Source of the DNA: Eutypella sp. D-1
Taxonomy: Eukaryota > Ascomycota > Sordariomycetes > Xylariales > Diatrypaceae
Reading direction: 5' to 3'
NCBI GenBank assembly: GCA_023313575.1
Contig: JAJTTP010000023.1
Coordinates: forward strand, 62,001-126,000
DNA length: 64,000 nt
Part shown: positions 53,906 through 64,000 of the stretch, piece by piece
Position numbering within the stretch: the stretch's first letter is position 1
How the letters are laid out: every line of letters begins with the position of its first letter
The notes under the pieces: generated by a model
Seen by the model: the letters and a program-made list of their open reading frames with translations, nothing else
Told to the model about the DNA's origin: nothing
Databases searched by the model: none
Translations under genes and position numbers: made by a program

Positions 53906-55026
53906 CTAAGACGTTGAGGCCGAGGGCGTGGCCGGGCCATCAAGAAACTTGAAGCTCTCCTTCGCGATCTGGCAGTTCAGCTTGGCAGAGTTGAAGCGCG
54001 CCTCGCCCGGGGGCAGGATGACCATGAGATAGGTGTTGGTGGTGAACTTGCAGGCGAACATGGAGAACCGCGTGCCGGCTTTGTGCTCCATAAGCGAAAA
54101 CTGCTCGGCGTTACGAGGGGTGCCGGTGAAACGGCTGATGCTCTGCTTGAAGTGCTTGAGGATGTTGGAGATGCGCTCGAGACGGTCTTCGGTCGGATTG
54201 TTCTGGCCTTCCTCAGAGGTCCAGCTGGACACGACGAGGAAGCTGGTCCTCTCGAACAGCAGCAGCTCCTCGGCGTCTATGAGGATGCCCAGGGACTCGA
54301 GCTGGGACTCGATGACGGAGAGGTTGGGTACGAGGTCGTGGATGATGCTAGCCCAGGCCTTGTAGAGCGACTGATCCCAGATGGAGGTGGCGAAGGGGAT
54401 CAGGTCGAGCTCGCCCGTATACCCGGAACCCTGGATAAACTCGCCCGTCTTCTGCCGGACCAGACGGACCCTTTCCGTAAAAACGGCCTCGCGGGCCTGC
54501 AGCATGATCAGGTCCATCTTGTGGATCAGGACGTAGATCTTGGCGGTGGGGGAGTACTGGGTCAGGGCGGAGAGGATGGAGACGTAGGTGGCCATGTCGC
54601 GGTCTACGTCGCGGGACTCTATATCGAAGACGTAGATCAGGACGCCGACGTTGGAGAAGACGTGTACGCGCTGTTGGGAGAGGTAGTTCTCCATGAATGC
54701 CTCTTGTCCACCGCAGTCCCACAGATTAAGTGTTAGGTTGCCGAGGAACTTGACATGGGAGAGGTCAATGTCGATCGTGGCGCCGCTGTCTAGTCAGCAC
54801 AGCACAGCACAGCAGAGCATTGGCGGGTGCTTGGATATATGTTCACTTACAGACGACGCGTATCCCTAGCGATATAGTTGCTGAAGATGATACTCCTCAT
54901 AGATGACTTCCCGGAGCCGCTCTTACCCATGAGGAGGACTTTTTTCTTCTTAGGTTTCTTAACCTCGCTTCGTATATCGCTGGGCATAACCCCCAGGCTG
55001 GAGGTGGACTGTTCGGGGTCGGCCAT
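53906..55026 (-). CDS. GTR1: Rag-family GTPase Gtr1
   Basis: Two exons, 54851-55026 and 53906-54785, 351 residues. The intron 54786-54850 (GTAAGT...GACAG) joins RDTRRL to [13 protein letters not shown]. The P-loop is [17 protein letters not shown], switch II is [17 protein letters not shown], and the base-recognition motif is HKMDL. A roadblock-type C-terminal domain follows ([10 protein letters not shown], then [17 protein letters not shown]). Gtr1 with Gtr2 forms the heterodimer that recruits TORC1 at the vacuole in response to amino acids. The first ~25 residues before the P-loop are Ser-rich then poly-Lys. Intact. An acceptor AG six bases earlier would put the exon out of frame, so the GACAG site was chosen. 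Confidence 0.94.
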
Positions 55027-55845
55027 CGCAGCTGTTTAACAACCGTTTAAACCGCCAAAGATGGTTATCGTTCTTGAGACCTTGGATGATCGATAAAACC
55101 TCGATAAAACCTCGAATTTCTCCGGCATCGGTCTGTTGATCCGTTGATGTGAACTTGAACTTTACGTAGGGAGTTTTATCATGATCGGTCGGTCAGCGGT
55201 CGTCGCACCTCGCACAATTGACGTGTCTCAATCGTGAGACAGTGCGACGGTGTGTTACCGATGCGGTCGTGCTGTCGTGGGACGAGACCGGACTTGACGA
55301 TGTCTAGGCTGTGAGGTGGAAATTGGAAGTTGAAGTTGTTCAGTTGATTATCGAGGCTCGAAGTCAGCCGAGTCCCTAGTAATGCCTGGTGGGGCCGATA
55401 CCGACGCGATAAGCATGAAGTTAACGCGATAAGCGTTGGTGTACAGCGGTGACGTCATCCCTTAGCGTAAAGAGCTGCCTACCTCCATGTAGCTATCACA
55501 ACATGTATGCCTGTGTATACCCAGGCGAATAATTACAAGCATATCAAAGCACAGTCAAGTGAAGCGTTGGAGTTAAGAGGCTCAAAGGGTAAAGAGAGAC
55601 ATGTCTTTATCCTGACCTGAAGCCACGAGAAAGCAAGCCAGTGCTCTGACAGTCAATTCATGTGGCCCTTTAGCGATGGCATCTAGCAGGCTATTGACAA
55701 GGGATTCGTGACTAAGCTGGGTCTGGGCCAAGCCCGTAACTATATAAACCCTAGTGACTTCATATACTCTAATGGGGGCCTCAATACTAGGTAGGGCTAT
55801 CCATCACCGGTGATATCTACACCCACCCTAGCCACAGCTTCCGGA
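55027..55845. other. Gap between GTR1 and the FAD oxidase gene
   Basis: Promoter of GTR1 and 3' flank of the next gene. No gene seen. Confidence 0.4.
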
Positions 55846-57921
55846 CTAAACCCTTCGGCACAGTCGAGTTCCGTACTCAATAACCTCCCAATCCTCAGTC
55901 CCAGGGGTCGACACCGTGTAGAACAACCCATTCGGATCCCACTTCTTCTTGATCTCGAGAAGCCTCGGATACTCCGGGCCCCAGAAGTGGTCCTGCCAGT
56001 CCGGCTGGAACGGGTCTCCCTAATAATCTGTTAGAACCAAATATAATCATGATGCAATGAGAGAGAGTTACCTCGTTGACATAGGCACACCCGTTCGGCC
56101 CTGCATTCCGCATCGCCTCGTCCTGAATATTCGTAAGCACATCCTGAAGGTCCTCCTTCTGCGCCCAGGTAGCGCCAACAGGCACGGGCAAGGCAACGAT
56201 AGAGAAATCGGTAGAGTTCCGGAACCGCGGGTTCGTAGCGCTATTCGAGACCGGGACGCCGTAGCCCGCGTCCCAGAGGTGTCCGATGAGGGCGCCCTGA
56301 CCGGCTAGGTCTTCGTGCGGCGAGATCACCGTCTTGAACGCTTCGATGATCTCGTCGTTGTGCTCGGCGACGTCCTGGTGCGCGAACATCCATCCTCCGG
56401 TGAGAGCTGACGTCCCGGCGCCCTCGTCTTCGAATAGGCTCGTGTACAGCTCGAAAAGCGTCTCGAACTGTTCGCTGGAGGTGTCGTAGGGGACTCCTTT
56501 GGCGTCGAGCTCGTCGAACATGGGTTGGAGGATCTCCTGCAGCTCCTGGACCGTCTTGCCGATCCCGACGAACGGCCGTACATGCAGGCGCAGATTCATA
56601 AGCTCGAAATACACGTAGAGGCCCGCGCCCACGAAATCATTGGAATATTTATGGTACGTTCGGACACCCTCCCAGAATAGGGTTTCGTTCTGGGTGTGCG
56701 AAGAGTTGATGTCGAGGGTGGCGCCCGCCGACCGCTGTTCCGGGAACGTCTTGAGCGTGACCGAAAGCACCACGGCGAAGGCGCCCGGCCCGCCTCCTTT
56801 GAGGGCCCAGAATAGATCCGGGTTTTCCTCGGAATTCGCCGTCAGGAACTCGCCTTCAGCCGTCACCACGTCAAAGGACAACGCCGTGTCCGCCGTCAGT
56901 CCGTGGAGGGGAGTCAGGGGGCCATGGCCGCCTATAAGAGTTACTTAGCTTAGGTTAACCCTAGAATTAATTAGTGGGGCTTACCTCCTTGTACTAGGCC
57001 ACCAGCTACACCGACCGTCTGCGAGGGTTAGCCACGATCACCACCGCCACGATCACCACCATCCGCAAGGTACTTACCGGACATTCGCCCGTGACCACCA
57101 AGACCGGGGGTTCCTGCGCATTCGCCTCGGTAAGCAAAGCGCGCGCCTGCACACCCGCGCCGATGGTGACAGCAGTCCCCCTGTACTCCCCCGGGCCCGC
57201 ATATTCGGCTATGAACTCTACATCTTGAAAACTGTGGGTATTGATGACGAGGGCGCCCCAGCCGGTACTGCGGCCGATGAAGTCGTGGCCGGTATTCCTG
57301 ATAATCAGTCTCAAGCCGTTCTCCCGCGCGAAGTCGACGCCCGCCTTGATGTGCGCCCGCGTCTTCGCCTCGATCACGTAGACGCCGTAGAAGCCCAGCG
57401 TGCAGGGATCGTTGGCGTTCGTCGTCGGCCGACACGTGTCGTTCGTGAAGTACGTCCAGAGTAGGGCCGTAGATTGCTCGACACTGTTGGCGTTAGTCTA
57501 GGATGTCAAAAGCTCCTCGGATAGGTTCCTTTGACTCACGCCCACTGTTCCCCAGCGAAATTAGCCGATGTGTCCGCGCAGGACGCAGCATCGTACGTCG
57601 GCACTGTTCCTAGAGGGCCCTCGAATTCCTATCAGTGGATTAGCAACACCTCTCGCCTCGCAATTACCGCCTCCCGCCTCACCCACGTACATTATGGCAA
57701 ACAGCACCAGGAGGAATGTTCACGCGCAGGTTCCCCTCCACCGTCGAGTTCAGCTCCCCCCACGCCGTGTCCACGGGCCAGCAATCATCGCCAAAGTAGC
57801 ATTTACAAGCATACTCAGCTCCGTTCCAAGACCGGGGGACGAGCGGGGGCACTGATGTTGTCGGGAAGGCGCCGCCGAGAGACGGGAGGCTCAGAGTGAG
57901 AAGACCGCCGATCCAGGCCAT
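55846..57921 (-). CDS. Secreted FAD-linked oxidase, berberine-bridge-enzyme type
   Basis: Six exons (57691-57921, 57540-57628, 57078-57483, 56985-57018, 56072-56931 and 55846-56019) give 597 residues, and all junctions keep frame. Signal peptide MAWIGGLLTLSLPSLGGAF. The FAD-binding part reads LIIRNTGHDFIGRSTGWGAL, with VTIGAGVQARALL, then, across the fourth intron, GLVQGGGHGPLTPLHGL, VVTAEGEFLTANSEENPDLF and WALKGGGPGAFAVV. The C-terminal BBE block reads NGCAYVNEGDPFQPDWQDHF then YPRLLEIKKKWDPNGLFYT. The family oxidises alcohols, sugars or metabolites with covalent or tight FAD. The covalent attachment sites are not certain here. Many relatives act in secondary metabolism, but the neighbours are housekeeping genes. 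Substrate unknown. Intact. Confidence 0.92.
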
Positions 57922-58531
57922 CGTGGGTTGCAGTTGACTTCACGGGTAACGCAGAGATGGATGCAGTACCCTCAGTGACGCCGGGGCGGGCTTCTTAAAG
58001 GTGGCCATCCATGCCATGCATCCCCACGGGGAGATGGCGAGGCGGGTCGGTCGTTGGGGTCGTCCAAACCGCCTGAATAGAGCATATCCGGAAAGGGTGC
58101 GCCTCCGGGGTTTTGGCATGGATTCGGGCAATGATATGCAGCCGCGCGACGTCTCATTGGCAGGGTAGTATAGGGTATATGCAAGGTTGCCAAGGCTGGA
58201 GAACGATATAATACTCCCATTATAACTCCCCGCGTGCGGATTCTCTATCGGGAACGCCATTGTCTCGGGCATCAGGCTGTATGGGGGTGGAGTCTAAAAG
58301 TCGGCTTAATCTTAAGGCGTCACCGATATACGGCTTAATGGGGCTGTATCGTGCCCTACACTCCTGGCTACGGCATAATATATCACATCCATGCAAGGAT
58401 CAAGATTGAAGTATAGATCAGAAATATATTCACAAAAGGGGAACAGGGCTCAGCCCGCTACGTAGACTTACACTAAATACTCAAGTACCCTACTTGGTAA
58501 TGGAAATGAAGCAACGCTGAGGAGATGCAAC
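57922..58531. other. Gap upstream of the FAD oxidase gene
   Basis: Presumed promoter of the oxidase gene and 3' flank of the acidic orphan. Nothing else seen. Confidence 0.4.
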
Positions 58532-59251
58532 TTAAATCCATCCTTGCATGCGATACGCCTCCTCCATTTCCCGCTCATACTCAGAGTCGGTGGACTCGCT
58601 GTGGCTCTGGAAGTCGGAGTCGGTCTTATCACTTACCGGTTCTAGCTGAGCGTCCTCGCTCGCCTCTAGCTGCCCCTCAAGTTCCTCAGGCTCCTCTGGC
58701 TCCTGAGGCTCCTCTGACTCCTGAGGCTCGTCAAGCTCCTCAGCCTCCCTATAAAGCTCCTCCAGAAGCTCCTCAGGAGGCTCATCACCCGTAATGCGGC
58801 ACACCTCCGCGCGTACAAGATCATACAAGTGGGGGATATCCTCCGGCGGGGGATTACCGAGGTACTTCCACCAATAATGGCGATTCTCCAGCTTCAGGTA
58901 TCCAAAGACCCGCTCAGCAACAAGATGTTCCTGTTGGTCATCCAGGCGGCCCGCGGAAACACGAACGACAATACGGACAATATTCAGGAAAGAAGCACAT
59001 TTCGCGTCCTCGTCCTCGGGGTAGAAGTCCTGATCTTCGTCGGGGGCGCGATAGGCGCAGATCGCGTGGCGTTTGGCTTGGTGGATCGCCGCCGCTGTGG
59101 TTTCGTCGTCTGCTGCGCAGAGGGAGCTCGCGAGTCTTGCGTCTCGGAGGGGCCGCTCTAGTGCCGTCCGTGTTGACCCGCTGCGCCATGCCTGGTCGTC
59201 GTACAGGTGTATGTCGGTGGGGCGCTTCTTGTTCGTGTACGGGTACTCCAT
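58532..59251 (-). CDS. Acidic hypothetical protein, 239 residues
   Basis: An intact single frame starting MEYPYTNKKRPTDIHLYDDQ. Residues ~90-150 look like a small helical domain (FLNIVRIVVRVSAGRL, then VAERVFGYLKLENRHYWWKY). The second half is strongly acidic with repeats of EEPQE and EEPEE, ending EREMEEAYRMQGWI. I recognise no family. The codon use is ordinary and the ATG stands 20 bases inside an open upstream region, so it is probably a gene, though expression is unproven. Confidence 0.55.
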   Translation of the reverse strand: MEYPYTNKKRPTDIHLYDDQAWRSGSTRTALERPLRDARLASSLCAADDETTAAAIHQAKRHAICAYRAPDEDQDFYPEDEDAKCASFLNIVRIVVRVSAGRLDDQQEHLVAERVFGYLKLENRHYWWKYLGNPPPEDIPHLYDLVRAEVCRITGDEPPEELLEELYREAEELDEPQESEEPQEPEEPEELEGQLEASEDAQLEPVSDKTDSDFQSHSESTDSEYEREMEEAYRMQGWI

Positions 59252-59672
59252 CTTGCCTGCAAGGTGGTCGGACGTGGGGTGTTTGGACGGATCTCGGAGC
59301 TTGGAACTGGGCGGTCAGACTGGGCGGTGGATTTGGGATAGGTGTTGTTTGCGAGGGTATCTTGAAGTTGGGCCTAGGTCTGCCTAATATATCAAGGGCT
59401 CACGTGCCTAGGACAAGACATACAATACCATTGTCCACCTGCATTGTCAGTTACAGCTTCAAAGGCCTTGTTTCCATTTCTGTGATGCTTTGTTCAGTCC
59501 TAGCTTTGTCCCTGGATGCATGTGTCTTTTACGTGATCCGACGCCATAGAGGCTGAGGGATGGGGGAGCGAAGACATAGGAGTTGCCACAGGGGATAGAG
59601 CTAAGGTGGGGCCGTACAACAGCTGTAGTCCTTCGCCTGTGACGTCACATGTAATCAACCTCAATTCTATAT
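59252..59672. other. Gap between the acidic orphan and GCS
   Basis: Promoter of the acidic orphan and 3' flank of GCS. No further gene. Confidence 0.4.
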
Positions 59673-61352
59673 CTAGTCTATCTTCCCCGTCGACGGCGTA
59701 GCCTTCTTTGCCCTAGCCGGATCCCTCTCCGGCCCCCTCTCCCCCTCGTCTACCGCAACAACAGTCATATCAGACCTCACACGAAACTCCCTACCCCTCC
59801 AGTTAACATTAGCACCCAGTAAAACGGCCCAGGTCCAGATGGGGAGGGCGAGACACTCGCGGCCGAGCCAGGCGAGGTACCATTCAGCAAAGGGGCGTTT
59901 CTCCGCGCCGCCGCGCGCCGTGCCGCGGGCAAAGGCGGGGGTATTCTCGTCGACGTCGATACTGCGACCCGCATGCAGACGACCAAAGACGACGCGATCC
60001 GTGAGCATCCAGGAAGCGACGCCGCAGAGCCAGCAGAGCCAGAAGGCGGGCCAAGTCTGGGGGATACCGAGGGCGGTACTGACGCGGGGGATGGTAGTGA
60101 GACCGAAAGAGAGGTAGAGCCAGCAGACGAGGGACTCGACGCCGTGCTCGACGAGGGTGGCGGCGAGGACGGTCCATTTGCGGGCGCGGAGCCAGCGGAC
60201 GCGGCGGGAGACGTAGCCGGAGACCGACATGCCGGCGATAGGCTGGACGGCGAGGTTGCCCCAGAGCACGGCGTGGTTCGCGAAGCCCGGGAGGTCGGAT
60301 TTCCAGAGCAGGTCGCCGATGCAGTGGTCTTCGCACATGAAGGCGGCGAAGTGGTCGATGCCCGGGGGCAGGGTGGCCAGGTTGCCGGTGAGTAAGGGGT
60401 TGCGGTCCGGGTCGGTTACTTGTTCCAGATGGGACTTGCGGAACATGTTACTCTTGCCGACGACGCAAGGGGCGACACCGACGGTGTTGATGGCGCCGTA
60501 GAATTTGGCGTGGGTGGTGGCCATGAACATTTCCTCGAGACGGCCGCCTCCAAGAACCCAGGAACGGGAGAAGAGGGAGGTGGGCACGTCGATGGATCCC
60601 TGGGTATCGGAGCCACCCGTGACCGAGGCGTTGGACAGGAGGGACTGGCCCTCGGAATCGACGTGGCTCATGGAGGAGACGGTATCCACGACAAGGGGAA
60701 GCTGGTGGACGAATTTAAAGGGCGTGGTTCTCGTGCCGTTGGACTGATACCCGTATAGCCTATCGACCATACGACCGGCGACGCCCTTATCGATCCACAC
60801 GTTGCAGTCGACGATCCATATCACGTCGCCCTTGGCCTCCCTGTACGCACGGCTAACATTCCGAATCTTGGGGTTGGGACCCACGTTGTCCGGGTCGCCG
60901 TGGGTTCCGTTGAGGTGGGGATCCTCGGCCTCGACGTAGACCTTGGCGTCGAAGCCCGGGTAGTCGGTGACGAGCCGGCAGAGAGTCGGGTAGGCCGGGT
61001 CGTCCTTGGAGGAGGCGCAGAGGTAGATGGTGAGCTTTCCCCGGGGATAGGCCTGGTGAAAGCTGGAGGCGAGACACTCGTACAACCCCGGTTCCAAGCC
61101 CTTGGCGGGCCGGATCAGGGTGATGTGGGGGACCTCATCATCGGGCAGGTCGGGGGAGACGGGTTTCTCGGAGACGGAGGAATAGGAGCGGAAGCTGCGG
61201 TTACAATGAGCTCCTGTTCATGCAGGGAATTCCAGGCGGATAAGGTTGGGCGGGCCTGCTCACAGTTGATATATGCCAATGCCCTGGACGAAGAGGACGG
61301 CGACCCCCCAGGTGAGCCCAATACAGGCCAGTGCTTCTACGAACGGGGTCAT
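59673..61352 (-). CDS. GCS: Ceramide glucosyltransferase (GT21)
   Basis: Two exons, 61264-61352 and 59673-61194, 536 residues. Intron 61195-61263 (GTGAGC...CCGCAG) joins GIGIYQL to FRSYSSVSEKPV. The N-terminal helix CIGLTWGVAVLFVQGIGIY anchors the protein. Catalytic features of family GT21 are HITLIRPAKGLEPGLYECLA, YLCASSKDDPAYP, DVIWIVDCNVWIDKG, the third aspartate in MCEDHCIGDLLW, and RRVRWLRARKW, the (Q/R)xxRW motif. Two or three membrane helices follow (WPAFWLCWLCGVASWML, LPIWTWAVLLGANVNW). It transfers glucose from UDP-glucose to ceramide to make glucosylceramide, which fungi need for polarised growth. Intact. Confidence 0.93.
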
Positions 61353-62790
61353 CAGTGCATGTACTGCACCGGGCCACCAACGAGGTCGTAAGATGTGGGC
61401 GGTGAGAGTGGGAGATGATTTCAGCTATACGCAAACCATACGCGAATGGGTAGGCAACCTGAGTAGCTTGTGCATAAACGAGAGACAGCTTCCAGGAGTA
61501 TTCTCGTCTTGTGCTGCTCGTGTAGGTCAACGAGGGCACTAAGTCCACGGGTACGGGCTCAACGACAGTATTATACACGATGGGAACGCGAGACAACACG
61601 TGCGGAAAGGAATGTCATACAACACAATGAAAGGAGGATCAAGGGAGGCCTCAGCTCAGAACACGCGCAGGTCGTCCCCGGGGGTTTTAAGGGATTCGAG
61701 AATGGAACGGGGATGTTAACATTAGCATCGTCATCTCCCTTCTTTTCTTACAGGAAGTAAGGGCCCTAAAAATAATCCATAAAAAAACAAAAAGACCACG
61801 ATGGTGAACTTTTTCCGATGGCGCTGAGGCCCGCTAAACCCACTGTCCAGGTCACTGTCCAGGTGACGAATAGTGATAGTGTACGGTGGTCGTGTACGGT
61901 AGTGTACGACGGTAGTGGTGTACTAATCGACGTCAGATTGCTGTATTTGTCCACTGTAATATGCCCTGAAGTTACCGTACCATCCGAGCGTTACTAGCAT
62001 CCATGGATGTACCTGTACCTTCGCATATACCCCACCTGCAGCGTCCCGCTATCCCGCAGCCCCCACTTGCACACTACCTAGGTATGTAATTAACCCCTGC
62101 TCACTGATAAGCTGCCCTGAAGCTTCCAAGGTTCGGAGCCACTAGATTATCCGGTCAGCATGAAAAAATCGAATTTCGTAGGCGCTTACAGTGCACTAAC
62201 AGTCACTAATAATCAAGGTTTGCTGCATAGGAGCTTATCCTCCCAATCGGTAGCGGCAGAAAAAGATTTCTCTCTTCCATCTTTCTTTCTTCATTCCCGC
62301 ATTCCTCCTGGTTTGACTCTGACTCTCCCACCATCAACTCTACATCTCACCATGAGAAGACATGCGCTTCATGTCGTCGGCCTTTGCCAATATTCTTATC
62401 TCATCCGGCCAGATTATTATACTTGATTTGTATTGTGTTTATCAGTGATCCAGGCTTTCCGGTGCATCGTGTCGTGTCGTGTCGTATGACCTGGTCGGCT
62501 TATCCTAGAATGCCGTCTAGTCTCGTGAGTTCTCCCGTCCCTTCACACGGCCCTTGCGCTCCTTTTCCTTTCAGGGGAAGACAGCAAGTTGCTTGTCTTG
62601 ACCACATCGCGGTGATGACAGACTTTACGGTGCTTAGAGATGAAATACTCTCAATGAGTGTCCCAATATAGACTACAACGGTATCTGAGCGATCATTTTT
62701 CATTCCTACACTCTGGATCTTCAAACAATCGAGCTTAGAGTTCTCCCTTTGAATTCCACTAATTATTGTAGATCATGATGAAAAGACGTA
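61353..62790. promoter_or_regulatory. Divergent gap between GCS and SEN2
   Basis: A 1.4-kb divergent region. It has short GTACGGTGGTCGTGTACGGT-like repeats at 61875-61915 and GTGTCGTGTCGTGTCG at about 62468-62485. No gene is called; pyrimidine-rich patches near 62260-62350 suit a fungal promoter or leader. Confidence 0.4.
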
Positions 62791-64000
62791 ATGGCAGCTG
62801 AATCATCCACCTCATCGCCGGCAGTGCCGCAATCCACAACAGCAGCGGGGACAGCGGCAACAGCAACGGCCACGGCGACTCCCACTTCTAATGGAGAGCG
62901 ACCCAAACCCCCGAGACCGTCTATTTATCAAATCTACGCTCTGCCCGTGCCTATCCGGACCTACCCCCTGCCTACCTTCTACCCTAGTAATCCCCTCTCG
63001 CTTTTCCACGTCCTCTACACGTGGCTAAGCCAGACCCTCTTCCCCCCTCCCGCCGAACCCTCCGTCATCCCCGGCGTGTGGTCCTCGGCGACGAGATCGG
63101 TTCACATCACAGACTCCAAATTCATCCGCGTCTTGTGGGAGCAGGGCTTTTTCGGCAAGGGAAGCTATAGCCGTAGCGAGCCGAACTGGCTGAAGCGCGA
63201 ACAGGCCCGGAAAGGCAGACACGCCGATCATGTGGCCGAGGAATACACCAATAAGAGGAGGGAGGAGCGAAAGCTTATGAAATGGGACCGCGCGAGAAAA
63301 GAGCAGGAGGCTATCCGGAAAACCAGGCTGGAAGAGGCCTGGGTTGCTCCGGTGGGTCCTCTCGAGTTGTTAGCCTTGCCCAACTCCCTCCAGGACTTGA
63401 CGTCCGACGAGGATACCCTATCCAACAGTGTCACTACCCAGGAGACGGCCTCCTCCGCGACCTCCGCGACGAGCGAGTCGGGCTCCCCTGAACCCAGCCC
63501 GGCCAAAGCAAAACACCCTAACGGGATCTTATCCAGACCCACCCAAGTCAACGGCGTTGGCCTGACCGACGAGCAAGACGCTTCGGCACCTGTAAACGGC
63601 AGCGCGTGTCTGCCCGAGCTCAATACCGACAGCCAGGGCATCAAGAGGAGGAAGAGCGTGCGATTCTCTCCCAAAGTGCAATCCGCCACCTTCATGTTAT
63701 CGGATCCCCCTAGCCCCGGCCACGGCCTCTTGACCAACGGCAAGCTACCTGAGCGTCCTAACGGAAGCGCTCTCTCGTCTGCCCAGGTGCCGCCAGGCTC
63801 CAGCAATGGCGCGGCGAATGGACAAGGGACTCATAGCGACATAGTGGATAGGGAACATCTACAGCTGATGCCCGAAGAAGCTTTCTACCTCACCTATGCC
63901 CTTGGCGCTCTGTCTATACAAGATCCAGCGACGCAGAAGCCCCTCAGCGTCCAGGACCTCTTCAGACTGTTCCGACAATGCTCCTACTTCCCCCCGCGCA
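62791..64000 (+). CDS. SEN2: tRNA-splicing endonuclease subunit Sen2 (5' part, cut by window end)
   Basis: Starts at an ATG giving MAAESSTSSPAVPQ, followed by an Ala/Thr-rich stretch, and runs open to the window edge (about 403 codons). The family start is visible: RPSIYQIYALPVPIRTYPLP, then PTFYPSNPLSLFHVLYTWLS and SSATRSVHITDSKFIRVLWE, QGFFGKGSYSRSEPNWLKRE. A long Ser/Thr/Pro linker follows, with KRRKSVRFSPKVQ. The last visible part, LMPEEAFYLTYALGALSIQD, opens the endonuclease domain; the catalytic residues lie beyond the window. Sen2 with Sen34, Sen15 and Sen54 removes introns from tRNA precursors. Confidence 0.92.
   Translation, partial: MAAESSTSSPAVPQSTTAAGTAATATATATPTSNGERPKPPRPSIYQIYALPVPIRTYPLPTFYPSNPLSLFHVLYTWLSQTLFPPPAEPSVIPGVWSSATRSVHITDSKFIRVLWEQGFFGKGSYSRSEPNWLKREQARKGRHADHVAEEYTNKRREERKLMKWDRARKEQEAIRKTRLEEAWVAPVGPLELLALPNSLQDLTSDEDTLSNSVTTQETASSATSATSESGSPEPSPAKAKHPNGILSRPTQVNGVGLTDEQDASAPVNGSACLPELNTDSQGIKRRKSVRFSPKVQSATFMLSDPPSPGHGLLTNGKLPERPNGSALSSAQVPPGSSNGAANGQGTHSDIVDREHLQLMPEEAFYLTYALGALSIQDPATQKPLSVQDLFRLFRQCSYFPPR

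Overview
The window is genomic DNA of a filamentous ascomycete (Pezizomycotina, probably Sordariomycetes; the class is an inference). The evidence is short GT-AG introns of 47-150 bases, a HET-domain gene, OXA1, MIM1, a p47/SEP-UBX gene, GTR1, SEN2 and a fungal ceramide glucosyltransferase, plus a very AT-rich block of the kind left by repeat-induced point mutation (RIP).

Layout. 1-9.1 kb: a secreted M20 carboxypeptidase, a HET-domain gene, and the remains of a secondary-metabolite locus (a degenerate carrier-protein relic of a polyketide synthase and a P450 with one frameshift). 9.85-13.1 kb: an AT-rich block with no genes, in which four solo LTRs can be delimited. Three have exact 5-bp target duplications and one is nested inside another. 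13.1-33.6 kb: an accessory island of intron-poor, GC-rich orphan genes separated by long non-coding stretches. 33.7-35.3 kb: an SRPK-like protein kinase. 35.6-64 kb: conserved genes (MFS transporter, phosphosulfolactate-synthase-like protein, URC4, OXA1, MIM1, p47, secreted HNH nuclease, GTR1, berberine-bridge-type oxidase, an acidic orphan, ceramide glucosyltransferase, SEN2), with one 5.5-kb gene-free stretch at 41.2-46.7 kb.

The most unusual part is the island. Five intergenic arrays (A-E) hold 24 copies of a ~75-bp element. Each copy has terminal inverted repeats GGTACTTA/TAAGTACC, a conserved core around TTTTGGTGTAAAATAGGTGG, and a pair of short direct-repeat arms on either side of the core. 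The arms are GGCAGAG in arrays A and B and AGGGTA in C and D, so the two arms change together. In array C the copies alternate orientation as three head-to-head pairs. Between the arrays lies a family of paralogous coiled-coil proteins (complete at 26230; frameshifted at 19512-20562 and 27782-28436; short form at 31116-31772; relic at 33320-33361). They share a starting motif M-S-D-N-like, a length-variable coiled coil, a downstream ELRLSMM-type block, a common promoter element and CAA-rich leaders. In two members the frame breaks where the coiled coil ends. Four other orphan genes (14187, 17206, 20936, 22878) lie in the same island. I recognise none of these families. No transposase, polymerase or capsid gene was recognised, so what the island does is unknown.
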